Shown one piece after another: positions 1-7,668 of a stretch of DNA of 64,000 bases; position 1 is the stretch's first letter, and every line of letters begins with the position of its first letter. The notes below the pieces were generated by a model. It searched no databases. It saw only the letters and a list, made by a program, of their open reading frames with translations, and was not told where the DNA came from. The DNA lies in the NCBI GenBank assembly GCA_945873065.1, contig CAMCBN010000001.1, positions 124,001-188,000 of the forward strand, read 5' to 3'. The DNA is from an uncultured Candidatus Saccharibacteria bacterium. GTDB lineage: Bacteria > Patescibacteriota > Saccharimonadia > Saccharimonadales > Saccharimonadaceae. The position numbers were made by a program, and so were the translations under genes.

Positions 1-481
1 ACTCGACCAGCTCCAACCTGTAAATTCGCACTGTCCGCACGGGTATTTCGACCTTTTTCCCATCACGCGCCAACCTGTAGGCACGCTGGCCATTGATCTT
101 GATAGCGCTAAATATCGGCGGCCGTTGACATATTTCACCAGTAAATTGCCGCAAAATATCCTCTACTGTGACGCGCTCGGGTGGAATAGTACTTAGCTTT
201 GTTATATCACCCTCTGGATCGCCTGTCGTACTGGTGGCACCCAAGTAAATGGTAGCCTCATAAATCTTGTCTAGCTTAGTATAACGCATGGCATTTTTGC
301 ATTCTTTACCAGTCACCAAGACCATCAAACCCGTCGCAAAAGGATCGAGCGTACCACAGTGTCCTACTTTTATTTTATGTCCAGCCTGTTCGCTCAAGAC
401 TCGCCGCAAACGTGCCACCACACCGAAGCTAGTCATCCCAGCCGGTTTATCGATCAATATTATGCGATCATCCTCATCCAT
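1..481 (-). CDS. truB: tRNA pseudouridine(55) synthase TruB (C-terminus cut by window edge)
   Basis: Makes pseudouridine 55 in the T-loop of tRNAs. The first 160 or so residues are visible. They hold the N-terminal KPAGMTS motif and the catalytic GHCGTLDPFATG motif, whose Asp (about residue 46) is the nucleophile of the family. The RPPIFSAIKINGQRAY stretch follows near residue 120. I derived this frame from the bases; the gene runs off the left edge, so its end is unknown. The start ATG at 481 is preceded by TATACT at a 7-nt spacing with no Shine-Dalgarno site, so the mRNA is probably leaderless. Confidence 0.95.
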   Translation of the reverse strand, partial: MDEDDRIILIDKPAGMTSFGVVARLRRVLSEQAGHKIKVGHCGTLDPFATGLMVLVTGKECKNAMRYTKLDKIYEATIYLGATSTTGDPEGDITKLSTIPPERVTVEDILRQFTGEICQRPPIFSAIKINGQRAYRLARDGKKVEIPVRTVRIYRLELVE

Positions 482-488
482 GATAGTT

Positions 489-494
489 AGTATA
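489..494 (-). promoter_or_regulatory. -10 box of truB, leaderless type
   Basis: TATACT ends 7 nt before the truB ATG, which places the expected transcription start at the start codon. Confidence 0.55.
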
Positions 495-590
495 TCATCT
501 AGACTAAACGGCAACTAGACAAAGTATTGCCAAGGTAACACCAGGCGCCGACTCACGCTCGCGCATATACGTATAGTTATTACTGTCAGA

Positions 591-2090
591 TTATTTCGGT
601 CGTTTGAACTGAGCCGGGTTATCGCTGTCTTTTTTGGATTTCGCCTCTGATTGAAGAGCTGCATCAAGCTGCGACATTGAATCGTCACCATCGCCTGGCA
701 TAGGTGGCAAGCTCGAGAAGTCTGGCATCGGTGGAAGCGGTGGCAAAACAGGCGCATCGGCGTTATCGGGCCGCGGCATTGGCTTGCCACGATGCTCAGC
801 ATCAATTTCTGCCAAAGTCGGCTCTCGCCCAGGCGCTGGGGGCAACATACCATCATTGTGCGCCATCGGTATACGAGATGCACCACTAGTCGCAGCATTT
901 AAGGTATCTTGGCTCGAATTATCTTCGAGATATCGACCCCCTTTGTGCGAGAGGATGGTTTTGTTGCGACCATCTTCATCCGCTCGACGCTTATCGTCGG
1001 CAGCTTGTTTGATCGTCGCACTCAATGTGCCACCAAGACTTGGCTCACCAATCGGTGTTTCTATCGGACGACGCCAGTCATCGGCTGTATCACCACCACG
1101 GCCTGAACGACGCGAGCTATTTGAATTCGTTGGGTTATTCTTGGCTAACTGCTGTGCCAATTCTTCTTCATCGCTGTCGGTTTGACTTAATGGTTTTTTC
1201 GACTTTGGCGCAGCATTTGGATTGTGTGAAATAACTAGCGCACGATCTTTGTTCTTGTTGGTAGCCTTTACCTTAGCTGTGTTAGGCGTCTTAGTTTCCT
1301 TCGGTAAAGGGCCAGCGGCCAATTGCCGCGCCTCGGCTAATTTCGCCGCGATGAGTTGCTGATCGGCACCAGCTGTCATCAATTGCGCCGCCAAAGTCAT
1401 CACACGCGAACTAGTCTTTTCGTTACTAAAGCGATCGGTCGATGCCACGATACCCGTCAAAAATGCTGTCGCAATGTGTTTGTCTATCAGGGGTTGGTCA
1501 TCACCATCAACCACAAAGTCCTGCGCCAACCGAGTAGCCATTTCACTGTAGCTGCTAGCAGTTTGGTCGGTCCACATGATATTACCCAAAGCACCTGGGT
1601 TGCTAATGTGCAGTGCAGCGACCGGCGACTCTCGCAAAATTCGCCCGTGCCCATGCAGAGCTGGATCGAGATCAGACTCTTCTCGCACCCCGATCGTCAC
1701 GACAAATTGAACATTATAATCACCCTGGCTAAACTCAAGATCATCCTGATTAATCGTCGCCCTATATGGCGTAATAAACACCTTCACCAGATCACCATCA
1801 ACCTTGTAGCGCAAATGGTCGGCTTTTTCTTTATCAAATGCAATAATAAAATCACGCAAACTATTAATAGTGTTTTCAAAGGTACGCTCTGGCTCCAAAA
1901 AACCAACAGCCGGCGGAACATCGCCACTAAATACGGCTGTCGCATGCTTGTCCATTTTGTTAAGCAATAAAGTCAGGCCTAGCGCAGCACTCAATTCATC
2001 CACTGTCGGATTCGCATTTACCGCAACGAGAATGTTGTTGCTTTCGTTTAGCTTATCGATAATCTGTTGCCGCACCTGTTCGTCGTCCAT
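591..2090 (-). CDS. Degenerate DHH-family phosphoesterase-like protein
   Basis: A 499-aa protein. Residues 1-270 have the layout of NrnA-type DHH phosphoesterases: a nucleotide-fold start (ILVAVNANPTVDELSAALGL) and a later segment NPGALGNIMWTDQTASSYSEM that matches the region after the DHH triplet. The ligands are gone: the HxxPDxD motif reads NxNPTVD, and the DHH position reads HIS. The C-terminal 230 residues are low complexity, first Lys/Asn/Ser-rich and then Pro/Met/Asp-rich, and look disordered. Upstream of the ATG is AGGAG. It lies next to truB on the same strand; in many bacteria nrnA-like and truB genes sit together near rbfA. I infer a structural or binding role rather than catalysis. 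Confidence 0.7.
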   Translation of the reverse strand: MDDEQVRQQIIDKLNESNNILVAVNANPTVDELSAALGLTLLLNKMDKHATAVFSGDVPPAVGFLEPERTFENTINSLRDFIIAFDKEKADHLRYKVDGDLVKVFITPYRATINQDDLEFSQGDYNVQFVVTIGVREESDLDPALHGHGRILRESPVAALHISNPGALGNIMWTDQTASSYSEMATRLAQDFVVDGDDQPLIDKHIATAFLTGIVASTDRFSNEKTSSRVMTLAAQLMTAGADQQLIAAKLAEARQLAAGPLPKETKTPNTAKVKATNKNKDRALVISHNPNAAPKSKKPLSQTDSDEEELAQQLAKNNPTNSNSSRRSGRGGDTADDWRRPIETPIGEPSLGGTLSATIKQAADDKRRADEDGRNKTILSHKGGRYLEDNSSQDTLNAATSGASRIPMAHNDGMLPPAPGREPTLAEIDAEHRGKPMPRPDNADAPVLPPLPPMPDFSSLPPMPGDGDDSMSQLDAALQSEAKSKKDSDNPAQFKRPK

Positions 2091-2179
2091 AGCTCCTCAC
2101 TTAGCTTACTAGAAACTCTGTTCATTCTACCATAAGTAATTTCGTTCCGTCAATGATGAGCGCCCCTAGCTGCTAATAC

Positions 2180-2208
2180 TTTACAAAAACACTAATGTGC
2201 TTTATAAT
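2180..2208 (+). promoter_or_regulatory. Sigma-70 promoter of rpsT
   Basis: TTTACA (2180-2185), a 17-bp spacer, then a perfect TATAAT (2203-2208). The start codon at 2259 has an AAAGGA site, so this gene has a conventional leader of about 45 nt. Confidence 0.75.
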
Positions 2209-2258
2209 GGGCGACTGATTGTAGTACTAACCGATAAATTAACGTACAAAGGAAATAC

Positions 2259-2513
2259 ATGCCCATCATCAAATCTGCGGTCAAACGCATGAAGCAAACA
2301 GCTACCCGTCGCCAGCGCAATATTACGACTAAGCGCAATATCAAGCTCGCCACGAAAGCCTTCACTGCTGAGCCAGCTGCCACCAGTCTGAGTCGCGCCC
2401 AAAGTGAACTCGACAAGGCTGTCAAAAAGGGTTTACTCAAGAAACGCACCGCGAGTCGCCGCAAAGCCGCTCTCGCCAAGGCTGCCAAGGCCGCTAACGT
2501 TAAGCTTGCTTAA
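2259..2513 (+). CDS. rpsT: 30S ribosomal protein S20
   Basis: An 84-aa, very basic protein matching S20 in length and in its helical pattern: N-terminal PIIKSAVKRMKQTATRRQRN, a middle SELDKAVKKG, and the KRTASRRKAALAKAAK tail. It binds 16S rRNA early in 30S assembly. It has its own promoter and a hairpin terminator and is convergent with holA; rpsT and holA are neighbours in many bacteria. The start is fixed by AAAGGA six bases upstream of the ATG. Confidence 0.95.
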   Translation: MPIIKSAVKRMKQTATRRQRNITTKRNIKLATKAFTAEPAATSLSRAQSELDKAVKKGLLKKRTASRRKAALAKAAKAANVKLA

Positions 2514-2530
2514 GTCATTGGCAAATTTCA

Positions 2531-2562
2531 ATAAAACACCTCCCTATTGGGGTGTTTTATTT
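2531..2562 (+). terminator. Terminator after rpsT, possibly bidirectional
   Basis: A 10-bp stem, ATAAAACACC with GGTGTTTTAT, around a 10-nt loop, lying between the convergent genes rpsT and holA. Confidence 0.8.
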
Positions 2563-2579
2563 ATCAACTGTAAACTGTA

Positions 2580-3527
2580 TTATTTATCTCGCTGCGCCAC
2601 ACGCATCAAGAATCGCTCAATAGCCAACCATGGGTCTCCACCGACCGACTTCATCTCAGTGTCGAGTGCCGCTGCATATTTAGTCAATTCGTAAATCGCC
2701 GATGACGATATGTTTTGCACTAATGGTCGTGTTTTTTTGACAACGAATGGATGTAAACCCGTATCTTTCGCTAGCTGTGCATCGCTCACCTGGCTACCGA
2801 TAGATACTGCCACCACCTGATACCACTGCGACCATATCAATGGAGCTAGCTTGTAAGGATCATCATTGGCTCGCAACTCCCTTAATGCTGCCTGCACCTC
2901 TGCTGAGCGACGACGAATCGCAAGAGCCATAAGGTCGAACGCCGAGAATTCTCGAGCGGGCGGCAACACCGTTGCGATCGTTTCATTGGTCACGGTGTCA
3001 CATAGCGCCAAAGCTGTGATCGCCTGCGCTAATAATGCTTGGTCGATCGTAGCTGTATATCCCGTCTCGTCGGGCACTACTGCTCGCATCACCATATCGC
3101 TCACCTGCTGATTTGTGAGTGACACCCCATGGTTCATTGCATACTGCTGTAGCCACCGTTCTGCTGCTGGCCTTTGCCGATCTGTCAATGGCTCAACTGT
3201 AGTAATTTTGGCGTGTTTTTGTAATGTCTTATATGTTTTGGTGCGCTTGTCTGGTTTCGCTTCGACCAAAACCAGTGTTGTCTCAGCCGGCACCTCTGTC
3301 AACCACTCTCCCAACATACGCCATAACTCCTGCTGCTCGGATAATTGTCGCAATACTACTAGCCGCCGCTCGGCGAATAAACTCACCCCCCGCATAACAT
3401 CTGCTAGCCCATTGAGGTCGAGCTCTGTAGAATCAATCATTTCGCGTTCCACTCCGACCTCCGCTGCTATGACAGTGAGTATTTCGGAAATACGAAACTC
3501 ATTTGTACCGACCAAGAGATATATCAT
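2580..3527 (-). CDS. holA: DNA polymerase III subunit delta
   Basis: A 315-aa protein with the delta-subunit layout: an N-terminal domain starting MIYLLVGTNEFRISE, an AAA+-like lid region with a degenerate nucleotide site, and the helical C-terminal collar domain (FDLMALAIRRRSAEVQAALRE and KKTRPLVQN). Delta opens the beta clamp within the clamp loader. The length is slightly below the usual 330-340 aa. The start ATG at 3527 lies 7 nt after a TACAAT box with no ribosome-binding site. The family is diverse in sequence, but domain order and the rpsT neighbour support the call. Confidence 0.88.
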   Translation of the reverse strand: MIYLLVGTNEFRISEILTVIAAEVGVEREMIDSTELDLNGLADVMRGVSLFAERRLVVLRQLSEQQELWRMLGEWLTEVPAETTLVLVEAKPDKRTKTYKTLQKHAKITTVEPLTDRQRPAAERWLQQYAMNHGVSLTNQQVSDMVMRAVVPDETGYTATIDQALLAQAITALALCDTVTNETIATVLPPAREFSAFDLMALAIRRRSAEVQAALRELRANDDPYKLAPLIWSQWYQVVAVSIGSQVSDAQLAKDTGLHPFVVKKTRPLVQNISSSAIYELTKYAAALDTEMKSVGGDPWLAIERFLMRVAQRDK

Positions 3528-3534
3528 CTATCAT

Positions 3535-3540
3535 ATTGTA
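3535..3540 (-). promoter_or_regulatory. -10 box of holA, leaderless type
   Basis: TACAAT ends 7 nt before the holA ATG. Confidence 0.45.
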
Positions 3541-3590
3541 CTCAACTGTCTCTTTTCTTGCTAGAGAACGACCTAGGTACTCATACTCAT

Positions 3591-4481
3591 CTATATCTCA
3601 TCCATTGGAGCTGGTTGACATACTGGACAAGTGTGCGTGCCACGTCCGCCGACCTTGGTTTTGATAATAAGTACATCGGGGTGGCGATGACAAGGCTGCC
3701 CTTCACGGCGAAACACATGAGCAAACTGAAGATAATTCCCCTTCCGCCCTTCGGCGTCGACGTAATTTTTGTCGGTCGACCCACCTTGACTAATGCTAAG
3801 CTGCAATATCTGCCTGAGCTCCGTGAACAACACCCGGAGCTGTTGGTCGCCGACATCACCCACTCGAATCTCCGGGTGGAGGCGTGCTGCCCAAAGTGAC
3901 TCATCAGCATAAATATTTCCTACCCCTGCGATAACCGATTGATCAAGTAACGCTGGCTTCAACTTCATCCTAGGATGGCGCCGAATTCGCATGATAAAAT
4001 CATTTGGTGTAGTACTCGGATCGAGAGGCTCGGGACCGACTTTTTGCATAAATGGTAACCGCATGACTTCATCAGTCGGTATAAGCTTCATCCAACCAAA
4101 CTTACGCTGATCATTAAAGAACAACTGAGACCCATCGGTGAAACTAAGCTGCACCCGAGTCGAACGATCAGGCAAGGCTCCGACCAACGAATCGGTCGGG
4201 TGACCACCACCAAACTGCTGCAGATCGTTGCGCAACACCAACTGCCCCGTCATCTTCAGGTGTACTACCAATGAATAACGACTGTCGAGATCTATCAGCA
4301 ACACCTTAGCACGACGACGGACCATAGTTACCGTAGCTCCATATAGAAATTGCTGCACGTCAGCCAGAGCGTTAGGAAAACTTTTCGGTGAATCAAATAC
4401 TACGGTCGCACACACTATCTTGCCTGGCAATAATTCGGCCAAGCCACGACGAATCGTTTCTACCTCTGGTAATTCGGGCAC
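3591..4481 (-). CDS. mutM: Formamidopyrimidine-DNA glycosylase (Fpg/MutM)
   Basis: A 296-aa base-excision repair glycosylase/AP lyase removing 8-oxoguanine and FaPy lesions. It starts MPELPEVETIRRGL, with the catalytic Pro2 and Glu3 of the family, has Lys in RRRAKVLLID (the K57 equivalent), and the H2TH segment ALLDQSVIAGVGNIYADE. The C-terminal zinc finger is unusual: the first pair reads C-H-R-H (CxxH) rather than CxxC, while the second pair CPVC is normal. The start is GTG at 4481 with AGAGGTG upstream, so this gene uses Shine-Dalgarno initiation. Confidence 0.95.
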   Translation of the reverse strand: MPELPEVETIRRGLAELLPGKIVCATVVFDSPKSFPNALADVQQFLYGATVTMVRRRAKVLLIDLDSRYSLVVHLKMTGQLVLRNDLQQFGGGHPTDSLVGALPDRSTRVQLSFTDGSQLFFNDQRKFGWMKLIPTDEVMRLPFMQKVGPEPLDPSTTPNDFIMRIRRHPRMKLKPALLDQSVIAGVGNIYADESLWAARLHPEIRVGDVGDQQLRVLFTELRQILQLSISQGGSTDKNYVDAEGRKGNYLQFAHVFRREGQPCHRHPDVLIIKTKVGGRGTHTCPVCQPAPMDEI

Positions 4482-4504
4482 GCTGCACCTCTTCGTTATT
4501 TTAT

Positions 4505-5083
4505 CTACTCTACATTAACACCGTATGGTTGGAGGTCGCGCTTCAAGTTAGCTACTGTAGTATATAATATTGCACTCATACCGGCCACCTCGGCTCCATC
4601 GCAATTTTCTGCCCGATCATCGATCATGATACAGCGTCCTACTGGTATACCCAACCGCTCAGCCACCAGCGAGAAAGCTTCTGGATTTGGCTTGGCTATA
4701 TGCTCTTCGTAAGACAGTACGCGAGCATCAAATAGCGCCAAGTCTTCATTGGTAAATAGCTTGTTAATCGTATCACCGCCAACATTACTAAGTAATCCGA
4801 TCTTAAGCATCGGATATCGCTGTCGCAACCGACGAATTACCGCAAATAGTGTATCATTACGGACATGCGCCTGTGACAAAACACGACGGAAATGATCTGT
4901 CGAATAACCCAACAATCTTGATGCCTCTGTGATAAATTCATCGTGTGTGATATATCCGTAGTCTGACTGTGCGAAAATATCCGCTAACTCATTTCTGTTC
5001 TCTGGTGGGCACTGTGCTGTTAATATTTCGACGCTACCACCAAACAGCACTCCAAAACAATCAAAAATCACTGCATCAATCAT
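4505..5083 (-). CDS. HAD-superfamily hydrolase, YihX-like
   Basis: A 192-aa HAD-fold protein. Motif I is FDCFGVLFGG, with the nucleophile Asp but Gly in place of the usual second Asp. Motif II is LLSNVGG, motif III the Lys in EHIAKPNPEAF, and motif IV MIDDRAENCDGA. The alpha-helical cap between motifs I and II fits the YihX/epoxide-hydrolase-like HAD group. The substrate cannot be read from sequence. I placed the start at ATG 5083 rather than 5128 because TATAAT lies 6 nt before it and the protein then begins directly with the first strand. mutM lies 24 bp downstream, so the two are probably co-transcribed. Confidence 0.8.
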   Translation of the reverse strand: MIDAVIFDCFGVLFGGSVEILTAQCPPENRNELADIFAQSDYGYITHDEFITEASRLLGYSTDHFRRVLSQAHVRNDTLFAVIRRLRQRYPMLKIGLLSNVGGDTINKLFTNEDLALFDARVLSYEEHIAKPNPEAFSLVAERLGIPVGRCIMIDDRAENCDGAEVAGMSAILYTTVANLKRDLQPYGVNVE

Positions 5084-5089
5084 AGGAAT

Positions 5090-5095
5090 ATTATA
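5090..5095 (-). promoter_or_regulatory. -10 box of the HAD gene, leaderless type
   Basis: A perfect TATAAT ends 6 nt before the ATG at 5083. Confidence 0.6.
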
Positions 5096-5132
5096 ACATG
5101 AGTCGACACCATCCACCCCAAAGCTCACCTAC

Positions 5133-5735
5133 CTATTGTACTTTGTCAAACAACGGCGCAAAATTTGGTATCTGGTTCGCAAATAGTGCATGAATCTTAG
5201 CGACGTCTGCCTTCATCGAGCCAGGCGAATTCTGACAGCTCGAAGTCCAGATGCGTGTTTTCGTTACGCCGTTATCCATCGTTTCGAAAGTATACAAACG
5301 CCCTGCCGTAGCACAAACACCGCGCACATCGTCATCGTCGACTGATCTAGTCTTGTCGACCTCTGCTTTAGCTAAAGCAAATACGAACTGCTCATACGCC
5401 TGTTGGTTATTCTCGTACGTTTTTTCGTCGAGCTTCTTGTCGAGATAGCCCTGATAAACTGTGTAAATACGGCGACTCGGCGTAATCTCTATCTGGTACG
5501 AACGGAATTTTTCATCGGCTACGATCGGACCTCTTACCGTCCACCGCACACTATTAGTAGCATTGTGTGCTACTACCTGGTCGTAAAGCGTCTCGGTCGA
5601 CTGCTGCTGAGTCGTTTTCGTATTCTCGCGCGACGCTACCATACGCACAACTGACGTAACCGCCGCCACCATTAGTGACACCACTAAGATGGTCACGATG
5701 ACAGGAAACACCTTCGGTCGATCACCTTTATACAT
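5133..5735 (-). CDS. Single-pass membrane protein of unknown function
   Basis: A 200-aa protein with a short basic N-terminus (MYKGDRPK), one hydrophobic helix at about residues 9-33, then a Gln/Thr-rich linker and an extracytoplasmic domain. The domain has two cysteines (in GVCATAG and SSCQNS) that could form a disulfide. I do not recognise the family. The N-in membrane anchor and secreted domain suggest an envelope protein. There is no clear ribosome-binding site; the preceding bases are TACTATC. Confidence 0.7.
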   Translation of the reverse strand: MYKGDRPKVFPVIVTILVVSLMVAAVTSVVRMVASRENTKTTQQQSTETLYDQVVAHNATNSVRWTVRGPIVADEKFRSYQIEITPSRRIYTVYQGYLDKKLDEKTYENNQQAYEQFVFALAKAEVDKTRSVDDDDVRGVCATAGRLYTFETMDNGVTKTRIWTSSCQNSPGSMKADVAKIHALFANQIPNFAPLFDKVQ

Positions 5736-5800
5736 GATAGTACGTTACCACAAATTATCTAAAATTACAATATCGCTAAACAGTATACACCTCGGTCGAG

Positions 5801-6862
5801 TCATTTTCGATATGTTGCTCGACGTGATCGCGCCGCCATCGCATTTCGCTTTGGGTAATGATAACTGACTGTGGTGTTTGGTCGTAAGTTAAAAATACCT
5901 AACGAAGAGTCACTAGTAGTAGGTGCTGCTTTCTTAGTTTGTACAAATGTTTGATCACTTTCTACCGCGTTATCTTTGTCTATTTTAGGAGAATACGACG
6001 ACGTTTCTTGGCTAGATGTATCATAACCAATTCGCTCGAGAAACTCACCTAACACTGCTAGTTCTTCGTTCGATTTGTCACGGACCCCGAAACCAAACTG
6101 TTCATCGGTAAATCCATACACCCAAGCTCTCTCCTGTGGGCTCAAGTGACTTATGTCGATCTCCCCCGCCTGAACACCTCGCAAAAATTCTGCCGCCACG
6201 ACCGCACGATTTAGCTCGTTTGTTTGGGACGTGTTTAGTATATTACCCCAAGGAGTCTCTGTGTTCAGCTGATCACCTTGGTTGGTCGACTCTCCGATTC
6301 CTGCCTCTATCACCGAAGCTGCCGTACGCTCTTCGATAGTGCGCTTCGTTTTGTATCCTTTAGAATCATACGATGAGGTGAACTCTCTCAATCGTTTCTC
6401 GGCCATACCTTGTGTTCTTTTCCACTGCCTAGCGACCTTACCGCGTGACGAACCACGATTTAGTGCATCAGTCAAACCATCGATTTTATCTTTCGCCCCT
6501 AAAGTACCACCACCAGATTCACGCAATGTGTTGACTACAGATGGGTCGAGTGCTTTGAGTACATTACCCGCATTAACTTGATGGGGCTGCATCATATGGT
6601 CTGGCTCATTATCAACATCGGGCTGTCTCATAAGTGCACTGGCCTCGTTGTCGGTCAAATCGTCATACACTCCGTTGACAAGTTGATCTGATTTATTGCC
6701 TTCCTTGCCTTCTTTATCTGACAATAGCCCACTATATAACGTATCTACTCGTCGCTTCTCATCTGCCATCCGCCTATCTACTGCTGCTTCGGTGAGGTCT
6801 TTACTTCTTTCCCTCGCACGTAACGCTGGGTCGAGATCCCAATAACCAGGTTTATATGTCAT
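5801..6862 (-). CDS. Hypothetical hydrophilic protein
   Basis: A 353-aa protein with no transmembrane helix and no motif I recognise. It is rich in charged residues with Ser/Thr, has a basic N-terminal third (RARERSKDLTEAAVDRR) and a Ser/Thr-rich tail ending in a cluster of Arg and Lys. The better start is ATG 6862, which has GGAGAC five bases upstream; the longer frame to 6925 lacks a ribosome-binding site. It follows another unrecognised gene on the same strand (6926-7591), and the pair probably forms an operon. Confidence 0.65.
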   Translation of the reverse strand: MTYKPGYWDLDPALRARERSKDLTEAAVDRRMADEKRRVDTLYSGLLSDKEGKEGNKSDQLVNGVYDDLTDNEASALMRQPDVDNEPDHMMQPHQVNAGNVLKALDPSVVNTLRESGGGTLGAKDKIDGLTDALNRGSSRGKVARQWKRTQGMAEKRLREFTSSYDSKGYKTKRTIEERTAASVIEAGIGESTNQGDQLNTETPWGNILNTSQTNELNRAVVAAEFLRGVQAGEIDISHLSPQERAWVYGFTDEQFGFGVRDKSNEELAVLGEFLERIGYDTSSQETSSYSPKIDKDNAVESDQTFVQTKKAAPTTSDSSLGIFNLRPNTTVSYHYPKRNAMAARSRRATYRK

Positions 6863-6925
6863 ACTGTCTCCATGATATTGACGATTTACTAATTTTATCC
6901 TAAATTTAATAACTATATTTGTCAA

Positions 6926-7591
6926 TCATGCCACGACCTTGAGTGTTGCCTCAGGCGACCAGTGTTTGTCGTCTTCCACACCCATATCAGCAAAACCTTG
7001 GCCTTCCACCGGTTCTGGCAGCCTCCACGAAGCAAGAAATGGCATAAGAGTCTTAGTGCTACGATCGTTACACCAAACAATCATTCGGTATGGGTCGTCT
7101 TCTGCTTCATTTTCGCCTTTCGGAAGGTCATGATAAACGTCTATATAATAATCTTGACCGCCTTTTGTCAATACCTCTATGCGCTCGTTCACCCCGTCTG
7201 GCAACAAATAACCGATGTCTCTCATGTTTTCTCTTTTGTATCGACTCACTTGGGTGATCTCAGGAAAAAACGACACCGCGCTAGACGGTTCAGTCCCGGA
7301 CGGGACAGCTATCACACACCAATCTTCGGGCCGCTCAGATCCACAAGTGTCGCCAATTACTACGACATCACCTTCTGCACTACACACAGTCGGGTAGCGG
7401 TATGATGTCTTTTCGTCTACCAGCTGTTCCGCTAACCATTGATGCGGCGAATGAGGTGGCGTTATGCCCTCGCCATAGCATTCACGGATAATAGTATCAA
7501 TCGCCGGAGGCACTAACGACCGTTCGTATTCTTGGCCGCGACCGTAGCCCTCCCCTCCTCTATTACGTTGATTTGAGGGTGGCCGTTTCAT
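6926..7591 (-). CDS. Hypothetical protein
   Basis: A 221-aa soluble protein. The N-terminus is Gly/Arg-rich (RGGEGYGRGQEY), followed by a compact region with several Trp and Cys residues (GDTCGSERPEDWCVIAVPSG). No family is recognised. AAAGAGGT lies upstream of the ATG, so the start is well placed. It precedes the 353-aa hypothetical gene on the same strand. Confidence 0.65.
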   Translation of the reverse strand: MKRPPSNQRNRGGEGYGRGQEYERSLVPPAIDTIIRECYGEGITPPHSPHQWLAEQLVDEKTSYRYPTVCSAEGDVVVIGDTCGSERPEDWCVIAVPSGTEPSSAVSFFPEITQVSRYKRENMRDIGYLLPDGVNERIEVLTKGGQDYYIDVYHDLPKGENEAEDDPYRMIVWCNDRSTKTLMPFLASWRLPEPVEGQGFADMGVEDDKHWSPEATLKVVA

Positions 7592-7668
7592 GATGATACC
7601 TCTTTCTGCGCGACTATGTACTTATAGTGGGGTAGATTATACACCTGTCATCACCACTTGTCTAGCTA

